From Ampullaceana balthica (lineage: Eukaryota > Mollusca > Gastropoda > Lymnaeidae), in assembly GCA_944989445.1 (NCBI GenBank), contig CALYLW010000499.1:465338-529337 (forward strand): a stretch of 64,000 bases of DNA, in the 5' to 3' direction. The notes under the pieces were generated by a model. The model saw only the letters and a list, made by a program, of their open reading frames with translations. It was not told the DNA's origin and did not search any database. Both the position numbers and the translations under genes were made by a program. Below, piece after piece: positions 11,596 to 21,350 of this stretch (position 1 is its first letter; each line of letters opens with the position of its first letter).

Positions 11596-11798
11596 CAGTG
11601 GCGTAGCTAGGGATTTGTAGGGATATGGTGGGCCGGGGGGGGGTGGCTTGGCCTCTTCGGAGGGCCTTGCATAAATGGCGTTGGCGTAATATTTAATGTA
11701 AACAAAATTCTGACACTCCTTTGGGGGAACCCTCAAGTGGGGACCCGGGAGAACTTTCGAACTTGGACCCCCCTCCCCTTCCCCTAGCTACGCCACTG
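11596..11798. mobile_element. hAT-type MITE
   Basis: The ends are CAGTGGCGTAGCTAGG and CCTAGCTACGCCACTG, perfect inverted repeats of 16 bp. Flanking octamers CCATCTAA and CCTTCCAA agree at 6 of 8 bases, consistent with an aged 8-bp hAT target-site duplication. The 203-bp body is G/C-rich and non-coding. The right half of a related copy lies at 17170-17258. Confidence 0.85.
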
Positions 11799-12390
11799 CC
11801 TTCCAAATTGTATTAAGCAATACATGTATATGGAAAACTAACATGAAATAGCCTGTAAACTAAGCCTTATGGGCAAACAATCAAAATACACACAAAGTAT
11901 AAATATCACAAAATCAAATTTGCTCAACATAGTAAATTCAAACTTTTACTTTCTGTTTACTTTATTTCCATACACTTTCGTTATTCTCAAATATAAAAAA
12001 AATCTGGCAGTGATCCTTTGATAAATTGAAATGTAAGCCATCGTGACGTTTTAATATTTGCCCCGCATTCGCCGCCATTTGGGGTGAGCAGATTTAAGAC
12101 GATACTGCCAAGGGAGTGCACCGAGCTCGCTTATTTAGATTAAATTACTTTTCCTAAGCGGTGCCATTGACTTCGAGACATGGCATTCATATATTTCGCT
12201 AAAAAAAGAGAGAACTTAGTATTTAACGAATGAATTAATAAGAATACTGGTAAATAACATCCATTTGTCAATACACAAACGGATATAAAGTATACAGATA
12301 AATAAACACAAATGGCTCATATAATATGAATAGACCCGAAGTTATAGAAGTCTTTGGTGTTTACAAACAAACTAAACCGACATATTTAAC
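11799..12390. other. No gene recognised
   Basis: A+T-rich sequence, with a modestly GC-richer block near 12058-12180. No feature can be supported. Confidence 0.5.
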
Positions 12391-12735
12391 CCCTACTCAC
12401 CCAAGTACACACACATTCATCTCCTAATCCAATTACACACAGATTCATCTCAAAATCCAATTACACACACATTCATCGCCTAATCCAATTACACACAGAT
12501 TCATCTCAAAATCCAATTTCACACACATTCATCTCTAATCCAATTACACACACATTCATCTCCTAATCCAATTACACACACATTCATCTCCTAATCCAAT
12601 TACACACACATTCATCTCCTAATCCAATTACACACACATTCATCTCCTAATCCAATTACACACACATTCATCTCCTAATCAAATTACACACACATTCATC
12701 TCCTACACACCCAATTACACACATATTCGACCCAT
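12391..12735. repeat. 28-bp minisatellite, about 12 copies
   Basis: The unit is TCCTAATCCAATTACACACA followed by CATTCATC. The left copies vary (CAAAATCC, GATTCATC), while the central ones are nearly identical. Confidence 0.95.
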
Positions 12736-13289
12736 TTAAAACTAAATTGATTAATACAGAAAAATTCTTATTCACAAACAAACATACACAAATACAAATG
12801 CATACATACACAGGCACACACAAACATATTCATGGAGGTATTAGAATTACCTAACTTTAGATTCATGTTTAGAACAACAAACAAGCCGTGATTATTGATT
12901 TCTCCATGTCAGTAAAGCTGTTCCGTAAACAGTTTGGGGTGGTGGGGTGGGTAGCTGGTTGGTGGAATGGGGGTTGGGGGGGGGGAGATGAATGGCGGAG
13001 CATTCTGTTGTCGCCGTCCTTACGCTTATTGGATGAGGTCGAGACCGCATTTATTTATAATTGGATTTATTTTTCCCGCGCGTAGGCGTCCGCCAGGAAG
13101 TCCTATAAGATCAAGCCGTGTCAGAGTAAAGGGCCCTGATTGAATGTCACGCAGAGGAAATGACCTAGGTTTTAATTTCTGCACCTTAAATTTTAAGACT
13201 TTTTAAAGAAAGTTGTAATTTTTTATTTTTTTAAAAAATGTATAATGATTACAATGTAAGAGCAGAGGCGAAGAAGGTTATAATGCATT
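12736..13289. other. Low-complexity and G-rich sequence
   Basis: A CACA/CATACA-rich tract lies at 12770-12830 and a G-rich tract at 12935-12990. No gene is recognised. Confidence 0.5.
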
Positions 13290-13560
13290 CATGAGTTTGA
13301 TTTAAAACATCCTTGCGGCAGTCCTAACTCGTCTGCTTGGCCCGGGTGGCGCCAAAGTGGTAGCGAGTCGAAGGATGGAAAATTTCACCCCTCCTAGTGA
13401 GGTCACTTTAGTGGGAGGCATTTTCGACTTTACGTCTTGGATGTCCAGGCGGCCGCTTCAGGACCGACCTTTCCCAGGGGTCTCTCAGCTGTTAGGTCCC
13501 CTTAGGGGGCGAGAGAGCTGAGGGGGTTTTTCCGGGAAGACCCATGAAGAGCACTAGGCT
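13290..13560. other. GC-rich block with strong potential stem-loops
   Basis: The sequence is sharply more GC-rich than its surroundings. It can form nested stems: CTCAGCT (about 13484) with AGCTGAG (about 13517), enclosing CCCC-TTA-GGGG, and outside them CTTTCCC with GGGAAG. A second stem pairs CCTCCTA with TGGGAGG near 13390-13420. No family is recognised. It could be part of a mobile element, a structured RNA or unique sequence. Confidence 0.4.
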
Positions 13561-14239
13561 CGGGGCTGCTGATTTTCTTTCACGTGTAGGATCATTTGAA
13601 ATATCTGCAAAGAGCTGTTTAAATTACATTCTCTTAATCTACTTTAATGATATTTTATTTTACGTTTCGACTGAGCAATTGGGGAAAAGCACAAACATTT
13701 ATGGTTTGGTCCATTATTTTCATTTTTTAAAAAAATATTATAAAACGAAAGCTAAATACCTGAAGAATTAAACCAACTTTCTCTATTATTAGGCATCACT
13801 AAAATAATTACTATCTACCCGATAAGAGTTGCTGCTAATTTTTTTTTAGTTTTATAAAGGCGCAAGCTAATGTTTGTTTTGGTCAAGTCACTCAGCTAAT
13901 TCAGATTGAGATATAATTAATATTTGTGGAGAAAAGTTGTCACAGAATAATACTCTAATATTTTCTTAATATCGTCATGAAGTCGTTTTGGTTAATACCC
14001 CGGATATTTCTATGAATAGACGTTCGCCATCTATTGATTCGATTTCCATGGTTTTTTTAGGACACGTCATTGCATCGCAGGGATGTGAGCATGTCGCCTG
14101 GTTCAAATCATTGCTTTTGGCTTATGTATTAAATACTTCAAAGTTTCATTGAAACGTTGCGTAAAACAAGCATTTGAGGTCTTTTCATGAGGATTTTTTA
14201 TTTGGTGAACGCATAGAGTTTATCAACAAGTCAAGTGGT
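13561..14239. other. A+T-rich sequence, nothing recognised
   Basis: No feature can be supported here. A 75-codon plus frame at 13544-13771 has unremarkable composition and no recognisable motif. Confidence 0.5.
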
Positions 14240-14345
14240 TCCTACTGTTTTGTTTGGCGTCTACAATCTCAGTGCATAAGCTGTGCTTGTACAGTTTATA
14301 AATAGCGCTTCTGGAATGCTACTGCAGAATGAAAATCACACATGT
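14240..14345 (+). repeat. Dispersed repeat E, copy 1
   Basis: This shares landmarks TCAGTGCATAAGCTG, ATAAATAGCGCT, TGGAATGCT and GAAAATCA with 15497-15610, in the same order and orientation. The two copies bracket the short 17-bp repeats and the 47-bp satellite. Confidence 0.75.
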
Positions 14346-14399
14346 CGATAATTCCCTTATTGATCTGAAAGCGTTGATTGAAAACAGTTTTAGTGACAG

Positions 14400-14455
14400 A
14401 CTTCAGTGGCAGACTTCATGGGCAGACTTCAGTGGCAGACTTCAGTGGGAGACTT
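14400..14455. repeat. Short tandem repeat, ~16-bp unit
   Basis: Variants of CTTCAGTGGCAGA are repeated about four times. Confidence 0.8.
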
Positions 14456-14709
14456 ATGCAGTGGATTTCAAAGGGGTTGTTATATTATTTTAATAACCAT
14501 GGCAACCATTCAATATCACAATAAGATTTACATTTTATCCAGACCAACAAGGACTAAGATAATATTTTTTGGGTGGTTCTTTTCAGGACGAGTAATGGTT
14601 TAAAGGGAAGATGATACATAAAACAAATTTTATTTCATCACTCTTGCTTCTGAATTATGTATACATACACAACATACATACATGTATACAATATATTATT
14701 TACACACAC

Positions 14710-14742
<33 letters not shown>

Positions 14743-14961
14743 AGAATAGCATTTGATCTTCTTTAAACCCATCTCAATTAAAATATATATCTTGAAATTT
14801 TAGCTAGCGACTTCTTTCCTCGCACTTTGTTAAATATTCTATCTATTTTGAAAGCGAACTCCACTTAACGTGACACGATGATTTTTACTTTTGTTAATGG
14901 GGGATGAACAATAACATTAATTCACGTCATGTTGGTATATTTGGATTTATGTGTGTATGTA
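14456..14961. other. A+T-rich sequence with a CA/TA microsatellite
   Basis: ACATACA-type and (TA)n repeats occupy about 14655-14742. Nothing else is recognised. Confidence 0.6.
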
Positions 14962-15496
14962 GCTAAATGTGACTCAGTGTGACTGCATTAAACATGTGGC
15001 TAGGTGTTGTCGTAAGTGACTGTGTGTGACTGCATTAAACATGTGGCTAGGTGTTGTCGTAAGTGACTCTGTGTGACTGCATTAAACATGTGGCTAGGTG
15101 TTGTCGTAAGTGACTGTGTGTGAGTGCATTAAACATGTAGCTAGGTGTTGTCGTAAGTGACTGTATGTGACTGCATTAAACAGGTGGCTAGGTGTTGTCG
15201 TTAGTGACTGTGTGTGACTGCATTAAACATGTGGCTAGGTGTTGTCGTAAGTGACTGTGTGTGACTGCATTAAACATGTGGCTAGGTGTTGTCGTAAGTG
15301 ACTCTGTGTGACTGCATTAAACATGTGGCTAGGTGTTGTCGTAAGTGACTGTGAGTGGCTGCATTAAACATGTGGCTAGGTGTTGTCGTAAGTGACTGTG
15401 TGTGACTGCATTAAACATGTGGCTAGGTTTTGTCGTAAGTGACTGTGTGTGACTGCATTAAACATGTGGCTAGGTGTTGTCGTAAGTGACTGTGTC
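14962..15496. repeat. 47-bp minisatellite, about 11 copies
   Basis: The unit is GACTGTGTGTGACTGCATTA, then AACATGTGGCTAGGTGTTGT, then CGTAAGT. Copies differ by single substitutions such as GACTCT, CAGGTGG and GTTAGT. The array runs directly into repeat E copy 2. Confidence 0.97.
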
Positions 15497-15610
15497 TGGC
15501 ACAAGTGGCATGCATTTGTTTGTTGTCTGCACTCTCAGCGCATAAGCTGAGTGCGTATAGTTGATAAATAGCGCTGGAATGCTTCTGCGGGACGAAAATC
15601 ATATATCGCT
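15497..15610 (+). repeat. Dispersed repeat E, copy 2
   Basis: It matches 14240-14345 through TCAGCGCATAAGCTG, GATAAATAGCGCTGGAATGC and GACGAAAATCA. It abuts the 47-bp array. Confidence 0.75.
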
Positions 15611-16221
15611 GAGAATAAATTATGTCCCCTCTTTTAGCCGCATGAGGTCGACCGTGCGTTGCCCTTGATTCTCAGTGCAGGGACAATCTCGTTACGGCCG
15701 ACAGAGTCGATTGACAATTTGGGTTTCTTTTTTTTTCTTTCTCCTTCCAATTTCTTAGATAGAAATACAAAAGAGATTTTATTTATTGTGGCAAGACACA
15801 AGATGTCATGTTAAAAGAAAACAACAATTGTTATTTTTAAAAAACGGTGTAGGCGGTTATTTTTTAAAAGTTCGTATACATTTAGTAGCGCTCAACGATA
15901 CTATTTGGCACCCCTCTGCTACAACTAGTCAAGCCGCTGTCCGGGGCACCCTTGTTTTTTTTTAACCCTTACGGGTGTTATTCGGCCCAGCGGTGATGAT
16001 TTTTTTTTGGTGAGATTGTTTTCTTATTAAAGCGTCATGTGTGACGTATACCGCTTAATTTCCCAAACAAATCGATTCCTGTTTTGAGCGATTTTAAATT
16101 TTGAACGATTATGCGTTAGTCATAACAACCAGTATGTAATCAAATAAATGTGAGAATCCGTTAATTAAGACGCGAAAGTAGGAATATTTTTATTTCACCC
16201 GGGTTTTCCACCTATAAATCA
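15611..16221. other. No gene recognised
   Basis: Sequence of mixed composition with several T-runs. No gene, RNA or element can be supported. Confidence 0.5.
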
Positions 16222-16324
16222 ATTTAAAAAACCCGTAAAAAACAAGTTTTTGACTATAAATCCTTAATGTACGAGATGTAACTAAAAGAATGTTCATTAT
16301 AATACAGCACACTACAAAATACAC

Positions 16325-16783
16325 AAACAAATTTTGCAATTAAAATAATAAATTTGAGATTTATTTTAAACTAAAACTACAATAGACGTTTAGGCTAATG
16401 CCTTCATCGGTACAATAACATAAAATAGGTACTTAAATATATTTAAATTCTTAAAACATATTATATCATAAAATAATTTAAAATATTCATGTAAAATAAA
16501 ATGAAAGGAAAAACAAAAACAAACAAGGACACAGGATATAGGAAAAAGGAGGAAGTATCTAAAGTTACAGTTAAAACCACAACGGGAAAAAGATTCTGCA
16601 GTTAGGTAAAATTGTGAATTTGGTTTATTCCATATGGAGCCAAAGTACCAAATCGTTTTATAAGTCTATTTTCCATGTGGATCCTATCATGGGTATTGTT
16701 TGCATATAAAATACCAGTAACTGCAACATCTGAAATACCGTCATGGTCAACGCTGTTAAAATGTTTAGATACAGGACATTGAA
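16325..16783 (-). mobile_element. Penelope-like element 3' end (5'-truncated)
   Basis: The minus strand encodes the end of a GIY-YIG endonuclease domain, then about 275 bp of A+T-rich 3' sequence. That sequence contains the motif GATGAAGGCATTAGCC followed by TAAACGTC, which resembles the hammerhead-ribozyme core known in Penelope-like element terminal repeats. The fragment is inserted in a family-A repeat, so it arrived later than that copy of A. Confidence 0.75.
16602..16783 (-). pseudogene. GIY-YIG endonuclease C-terminal fragment (Penelope-like element)
   Basis: About 60 codons on the minus strand end at a natural stop (16602-16604). Visible features are CPVSKHFNS, the HD-rich stretch, and an MENRLIKRFGTLAPYGIN block. 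The pattern HFN...H..D......ENR.IKR.GTL.P.GIN is the C-terminal signature of Penelope-like element endonucleases, in which the ENR glutamate belongs to the conserved GIY-YIG core. The GIY and YIG motifs and the whole reverse transcriptase are absent because of 5' truncation. The start codon of the longer open frame lies in the family-A sequence and is fortuitous. It cannot be functional alone. Family identity is fairly certain. Confidence 0.82.
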
Positions 16784-17169
16784 CATGTTTCATAAAATGC
16801 GTACCGATCAGAAATATGTTAATAAAAAGTGTTGTCCATAAAATACGCACCTTATTGCGCGACAGAAATGTCGTTCAATATAATACGCACCGCGACACTC
16901 TATCTCAAAACATAACATGATACATAGAGATAAATAAAAGAATCTAAAAATTTAATAGTTTAATTACAGTACATGCGATCGCTCTGAAAATTTGACACAT
17001 CGTTTTTATCATCGGCACGAGTCTGCCTGCAAAATTTCAGCTCGCTAGCTTACGAGGAAGTGGGTTAAAAATTGATCCAAAGTTTTGGTGACTAGCAAGC
17101 AAGCAAGCAAACAGACACCACGAGTTAATATAAAGGATTTAAAAAGAGCAGTTTTTGGAAATGGCTGTA

Positions 17170-17258
17170 ATTTTCAAATGTCCACAAAAGCCGCCCCTAA
17201 ATGTGTGCCAACCGGTGCGGACAGCACCACCCCTCCCCCCACCTAGCTACGCCACTGC
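17170..17258. mobile_element. hAT-type MITE, right-end fragment
   Basis: It ends in CCTAGCTACGCCACTG, the same terminus as the MITE at 11596-11798, preceded by C-rich DNA. No matching left end is seen nearby. Confidence 0.65.
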
Positions 17259-17809
17259 TTCAATGTCTTGTAAGGGATTGATTAATAAGAGCTTTTTTTT
17301 TAAATGCATAACATTGACTGTATTAAATATATAGTTTTTAAAATAATTTCTTTTAACATAGATGAAAAGCAAAAATAATGAAAAGATAATTCCTATGAAT
17401 GGTGTACTAGTTTTAAAAGAACAGAGTCAATGAATTGAGTCCTTGCGCGATCCATTGAACCGTGTCTTCTTCAATACCTGCTGGTAGTCATCAAGTGATG
17501 CATGTCGTAGATAAGAAGCCCTCACATGTTGACAACATCACGGCCCGTTAGATGAAGATGTTGTTGTTTATTTCCATATAATAACAGTGGATATGTTAGT
17601 GATGGCCTATAAGTTTCTGTTCATTAGGATACAGCTTGAGGTTAATAGTTCGTGTTTCACACATGAATGAGTGGAAGGCTTTAAAGGGCAGTTAGATATA
17701 TATGTATGAGTCATGCTTTTTTTTTAAATGACAATTTAAACGCTTTGATACGTTACAAAAAAAAATTAATAAATAATGGGGGTGAGACTGCAACCAGGCT
17801 TTTAAATTA
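17259..17809. other. No gene recognised
   Basis: A+T-rich sequence without supported features. Confidence 0.5.
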
Positions 17810-18174
17810 GTAAATGTATAACATATAAACAGGGTATTAGTTAGCTTGACAGGACGCAACACAACAGCGAACGTTTGGGCAAAGAGCCTTCCTCAACGAA
17901 CAAATAGTGCACAAATAAAACGAATATAACGAAAGTATAAAAAAAAACTTAGCTGCGGAGAAATCCAATTAGTCCAGTAGAGATATAGTAAGAAGAGACT
18001 AGTGAAAGCTTTTATAGGAAAGGAGAGGGTGGCTAAGTTTTTTTAATTCTTTCGTTATATTCGTTTTATTTGTGCACTATTTGTTCGTTGAGGAAGGCTC
18101 TTTGCCCAAACGTTCGCTGTTGTGTTGCGTCCTGTCAAGCTAACTAATACCCTGTTTATATGTTATACATTTAC
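17810..18174. repeat. Large inverted repeat, ~145-bp arms, 78-bp spacer
   Basis: The left arm (17810-17953) and right arm (18032-18174) are almost perfect reverse complements. Arm landmarks are GCTTGACAGGACGCAACAC, GCGAACGTTTGGGCAAAG and GAACAAATAGTGCAC. Each arm includes GAGGAAGGCTCTTTGCCC followed by AAACGTT when read in the right-arm orientation, resembling the AAGGC...GCC.AAACGTT block of Penelope-like terminal repeats. The structure could be two head-to-head retroelement ends or a fold-back transposon. The spacer has no similarity to the arms. Confidence 0.9.
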
Positions 18175-18246
18175 TTGATCCTTTATATCAACACATTACA
18201 AAATATATATTCCCTTTACATATAAACTATAATTTCCTTCTTTAAA

Positions 18247-18950
18247 ACAAGTAATACAAACTCGAATGAGTATTTAAACACAATTTCGATCAAAGAATTC
18301 CCGATTTTTTTTATTCATGGAAAATCATTCTAGATTACATTAAAAGTAATTTCAAATCAATAATTCTGAAACTAAATAAAACAATTGTTTACAATTGCTC
18401 TCTATCGCATATTTTCTCTATAACGTAATATCCCTTCATGCTACCTCACACCAAGAATGTGTCACTATAATGCGCATCGCGCAACAGTCTAACATTGCCA
18501 TTCACAAAGCGGGAAAACCCCATTAACTATGATACTAGATTAAATTAAAAGTCATTTCAAATCTTTAATTCTGAAAACAGGCGACACAATTGCTATCTAC
18601 AAATTGATGGCAAAATTACGGTAGTTGAACGAAAAGAGATTTTTCAAAAATTCCTGCTCCACATTGTTCTAAATATTATTAGCTACTGTTTGGCGTTTGT
18701 TTCAACCCTATAGATGTTATGGTTGGCGAGAAACTGACAAAATACTGATTTTATTTTTTTCCCCAGGATATCTAGTATTTTTTGGCCCGTGCATATCCTT
18801 GGGACTTGGGACCTCTTTAACATATTTGCAAAAGACCCGAACCCTCTATCTGGTATGGTACAGGAGGATTTGTATGATCAAGCTCGAACACACAGCACAG
18901 ATATTTCAAATATATAAACGCAATTTTTCCCATGGGAAATTGCGTTAGAA
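18247..18950 (+). mobile_element. Family B DINE/Helentron-like element, copy 2
   Basis: This is one of the fullest copies. It begins ACAAGTAATACAAACTCGAATG and carries TTTAAACACAATTTC near the 5' end. It ends in the hairpin ACGCAATTTTTCCC-AT-GGGAAATTGCGT followed by TAGAAATAA. Internal landmarks include TTTGGCGTTTGTTTCAACCC, GGCCCGTGCATATCCTTGGG and AGACCCGAACCCTCTATCTGG. It has no coding capacity; short frames within it are not genes. Confidence 0.85.
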
Positions 18951-18984
18951 ATAACAAAAAAAAACAATAACAATAACAAAAATA

Positions 18985-19440
18985 TACATAAACTTGCGTA
19001 TCACTCGTCAAAAATGACGGAAGTTTTCAGCTGAAATCTATTTATTTTGAAAAAATGCACTTTTTTAGGGCGCCTACGGCGCCGACCATTTTCAAAAGCA
19101 CAACTAACTTGTTTGATAAATACGAAATATTAAACTTCCTGAAATGTACACAAAGTATTTTATAATAGGGGTTGTAGGGCGCCTACGGCGCCCCCTTTGT
19201 TTTTTTATTTTGAAATTAACCATCATCAAATCCTCTTTTTACATTGTTCCCTTTTCCAAAATTAAAATATGAGCTAAAACAACGACATCATATAATTTTT
19301 TTTTACTGCGCATCTTTAATTTGCACACCTTTTGATGCATTGGTGCAGTAATTTGGTGCGCTGCTTTCTAAAATTATTAAAGTCACGGACAGACTCTACA
19401 GACCTGACAGAGATTGCAAATTATGTATATAGATAGGGGT
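18985..19440 (+). mobile_element. Family C dispersed repeat, copy 1
   Basis: This shares with 21084-21350 the blocks AAAATGACGG, CAGCTGAAATCTATTTATTT or a close form, GTGCAGTAATTTGGT and TCTGCTTTCTAAAATTA. It contains two copies of GGCGCCTACGGCGCC (about 19069 and 19178), each able to form a GC hairpin, in otherwise A+T-rich sequence. No coding capacity is seen. Confidence 0.75.
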
Positions 19441-19694
19441 AAAAAGAAGCAACCAAAACAAAGGAGAGAGTAACCAGGCGAATGCATTAACATGAGATTG
19501 GTGTTTTAAAAAATGATTGTCTATAGATAAAGTGTCTGTTCCGTACTGACTTTTGTTGTTATGCAGTGGCGTGACGTGTCATGTTGCAAAGCGAAGCTAG
19601 AAGTTTGATAATTATCTATCAAAACCTCATTAGAGACAAACTCTACATTTTCCTTTTACTTTGTAAATCCCGTTTATATTTCCTTTAGGCAACC

Positions 19695-19856
19695 GAGCCA
19701 TGAATCTCATTTGGTAGCTAGTTGCACAACCCAATGGCATCACTCACTGAGCCATGAATCTCACTTGGTAGTTAGTTGCACAACTCAATGGCACCACTAA
19801 CTGAGCCATGAATCTCACTTGGTAGTTAGTTGCACAACCCTATCGCGCCACTCGTG
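19695..19856. repeat. 54-bp tandem repeat, 3 copies
   Basis: The unit begins GAGCCATGAATCTCACTTGG and includes TAGTTGCACAACCCAATGGC. Copies start at 19695, 19749 and 19803. Confidence 0.93.
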
Positions 19857-20007
19857 GCCATCGAACAGCTTACCATGGAACGATGCCAGATCGATACAAT
19901 TCATTTAGGGCCCCACTGTGGACACGACTCATGACGGACCACTTGTGTGTCCAGCGGGCCGAGAATGGCCAAGTGGCAGGTTAATGTCATACCACTTGAC
20001 TTAGTCA

Positions 20008-20265
20008 CCGGTACTTTCCGTGATTATCCGGTTTTTGTCAGCGAACAGCCGGTTATTGACTGTGATTACCAGGTAATACTATATGATTAGGCCGTGATTG
20101 CATGTGATCAGCCGATAATTGTATATCATTTGAAGGTTTGTTTATAAGGTATAGCCGGTTAGTATATAAAATTTGACGGTAATAGTAAACGATATCGAGT
20201 AATTGTCTGCGATTGTACGTTTATTGTCAATGATAAGAAGGTTATTGTCTATGGATACCTGGTTG
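20008..20265. repeat. Degenerate ~29-bp tandem repeat
   Basis: Diverged copies of a unit around CCGGTTATTGTCTGTGATTA follow each other for about 250 bp. Spacing between the GATTA/GATAA words is irregular. Confidence 0.6.
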
Positions 20266-20364
20266 AAAGACTTCGCTTGCGTAGGCATGCAACTTACAAA
20301 AGGGGCGTAAGTGTTGTATAAACACTTTTTTATATGTCCAAAAATTCGTGGGTTCTATTTCGAC

Positions 20365-20632
20365 AATGTGACTCAAATGCGAATGGGGCATTTCCTAATA
20401 TCCTAAACTTCAAAAAGCTAGACCCCAACAGGGACTCCAAATGCCGGTATTGCAACCTAGCACCAGAAATAGTCGTGCACCATTTGACTCATGCCCCGCA
20501 CTAGACATAGCCATGGGGCATGAAGCGGCAAGTGAGTCCCACGCTCAGTAAATTTTGTTTGGAACTGCCCCGCAGATGGAGCAGGCAGACCAGATGTTTG
20601 CCAAATATTTAAGAGAATAATCTCAAGTTTTC
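20365..20632 (+). pseudogene. LINE C-terminal fragment (second LINE family)
   Basis: Plus-strand frames give the end of a non-LTR reverse transcriptase polyprotein. TQMRMGHF comes first; after a frameshift there is LDPNRDSKCRYCNLAPE followed by VVHHLTHAP, then stop codons, then FGTAPQMEQADQMFAKYL ending in TAA. The C-x2-C...H-x3-H arrangement is the zinc-knuckle region near the C-terminus of R1/Jockey-type LINEs, and the GTA.QMEQ tail is typical of the same proteins. At least one frameshift and two stops interrupt it. It is unrelated to the LINE with the C2H2 tail at 4031. The function is lost and only a 3' remnant is present. Confidence 0.75.
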
Positions 20633-20828
20633 TACAATATGAGATAATATTCAATTTCGTCTCTTCGGGACCAATGTTTTAACTTCAATTTACAACTCCG
20701 CACAAAGAGAAAGTCATGTTTGCCGTGAGGCTAAACATCAGAGACCACCACTAGCAGCAAGTTATATTAATAAGAGTGTGTGACCCATTGTTCACGCGCA
20801 TATCACAATTAACTGATGCGTTCTCATC

Positions 20829-20986
20829 CTGGATGGATGGATGGATGGATGGATGGATGAATGGATGGATGGATGGATGGATGGATGGATGGATGGATGG
20901 ATGGACGGATGGACGGATGGACGGATTGACGGATGGACGGATGGATGGATGGATTGATGGACGGATAGATTGATGGATGGATGGAT
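20829..20986. repeat. (ATGG)n microsatellite
   Basis: About 39 copies of GGAT/ATGG with GGAC variants at the right. The 65-codon frame rich in Met-Asp-Gly-Trp is a product of the repeat. Confidence 0.98.
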
Positions 20987-21083
20987 ATTAAAAACCTATA
21001 TTAGAATATTACCGCGTTAATTTGGTTTTGCTATTTTTCAGCATTTTTGGAAGAGTCATAAGGGCATATAGAAATGACTAGTG

Positions 21084-21350
21084 TATTACCCGTAAAAAAT
21101 GACGGTCATTTTCAAAATAATTACATTTAAGCTGAAATCTATTTATTTTGAAAAAAATACACATCAGAATACAAAGTAATGTAATACAGAACTATTATTT
21201 ATTTTATTTATTTTTGTTTTATTCATTTATTTTCATATCGCACAATTTTATGTGGAACGTTCGAAAAGATTTATTTTTAGTGCAGTAATTTGGTCCTCTG
21301 CTTTCTAAAATTAGTAGCGACACGGACATTGGCAAATATGTATGTTGATT
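21084..21350 (+). mobile_element. Family C dispersed repeat, copy 2
   Basis: Begins ACCCGTAAAAAATGACGGTC and continues AAGCTGAAATCTATTTATTT and GTGCAGTAATTTGGTCCTC. It lacks the GGCGCC hairpin segment of copy 1. Its ACCCGTAAAAA edge is the same as that of family A. Confidence 0.7.

Larger units (their letters stand above)
16222..17145 (+). mobile_element. Family A copy interrupted by a Penelope-like fragment
   Basis: The left part reads AACCCGTAAAAAACAAG, TTTTTGACTATAAATCCTTA and TTCATTATAATAC; the right part resumes at about 16784 with ACCGATCAGAAATATGTTAA and continues to GTTAATATAAAGGATTT. The order matches the 499-bp units at 58221-60221, with an extra ~460 bp between the parts. Three copies of the internal word ATAATACGCACC or close variants remain. 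Confidence 0.8.

Noticed and set aside
18697..18948. 83-codon plus frame and the antisense 64-codon frame
   Set aside because: They lie within the non-coding family-B element and appear in other B copies only with stops.
20776..20973. Met-Asp-Gly-Trp repeat frame
   Set aside because: Product of an (ATGG)n microsatellite.
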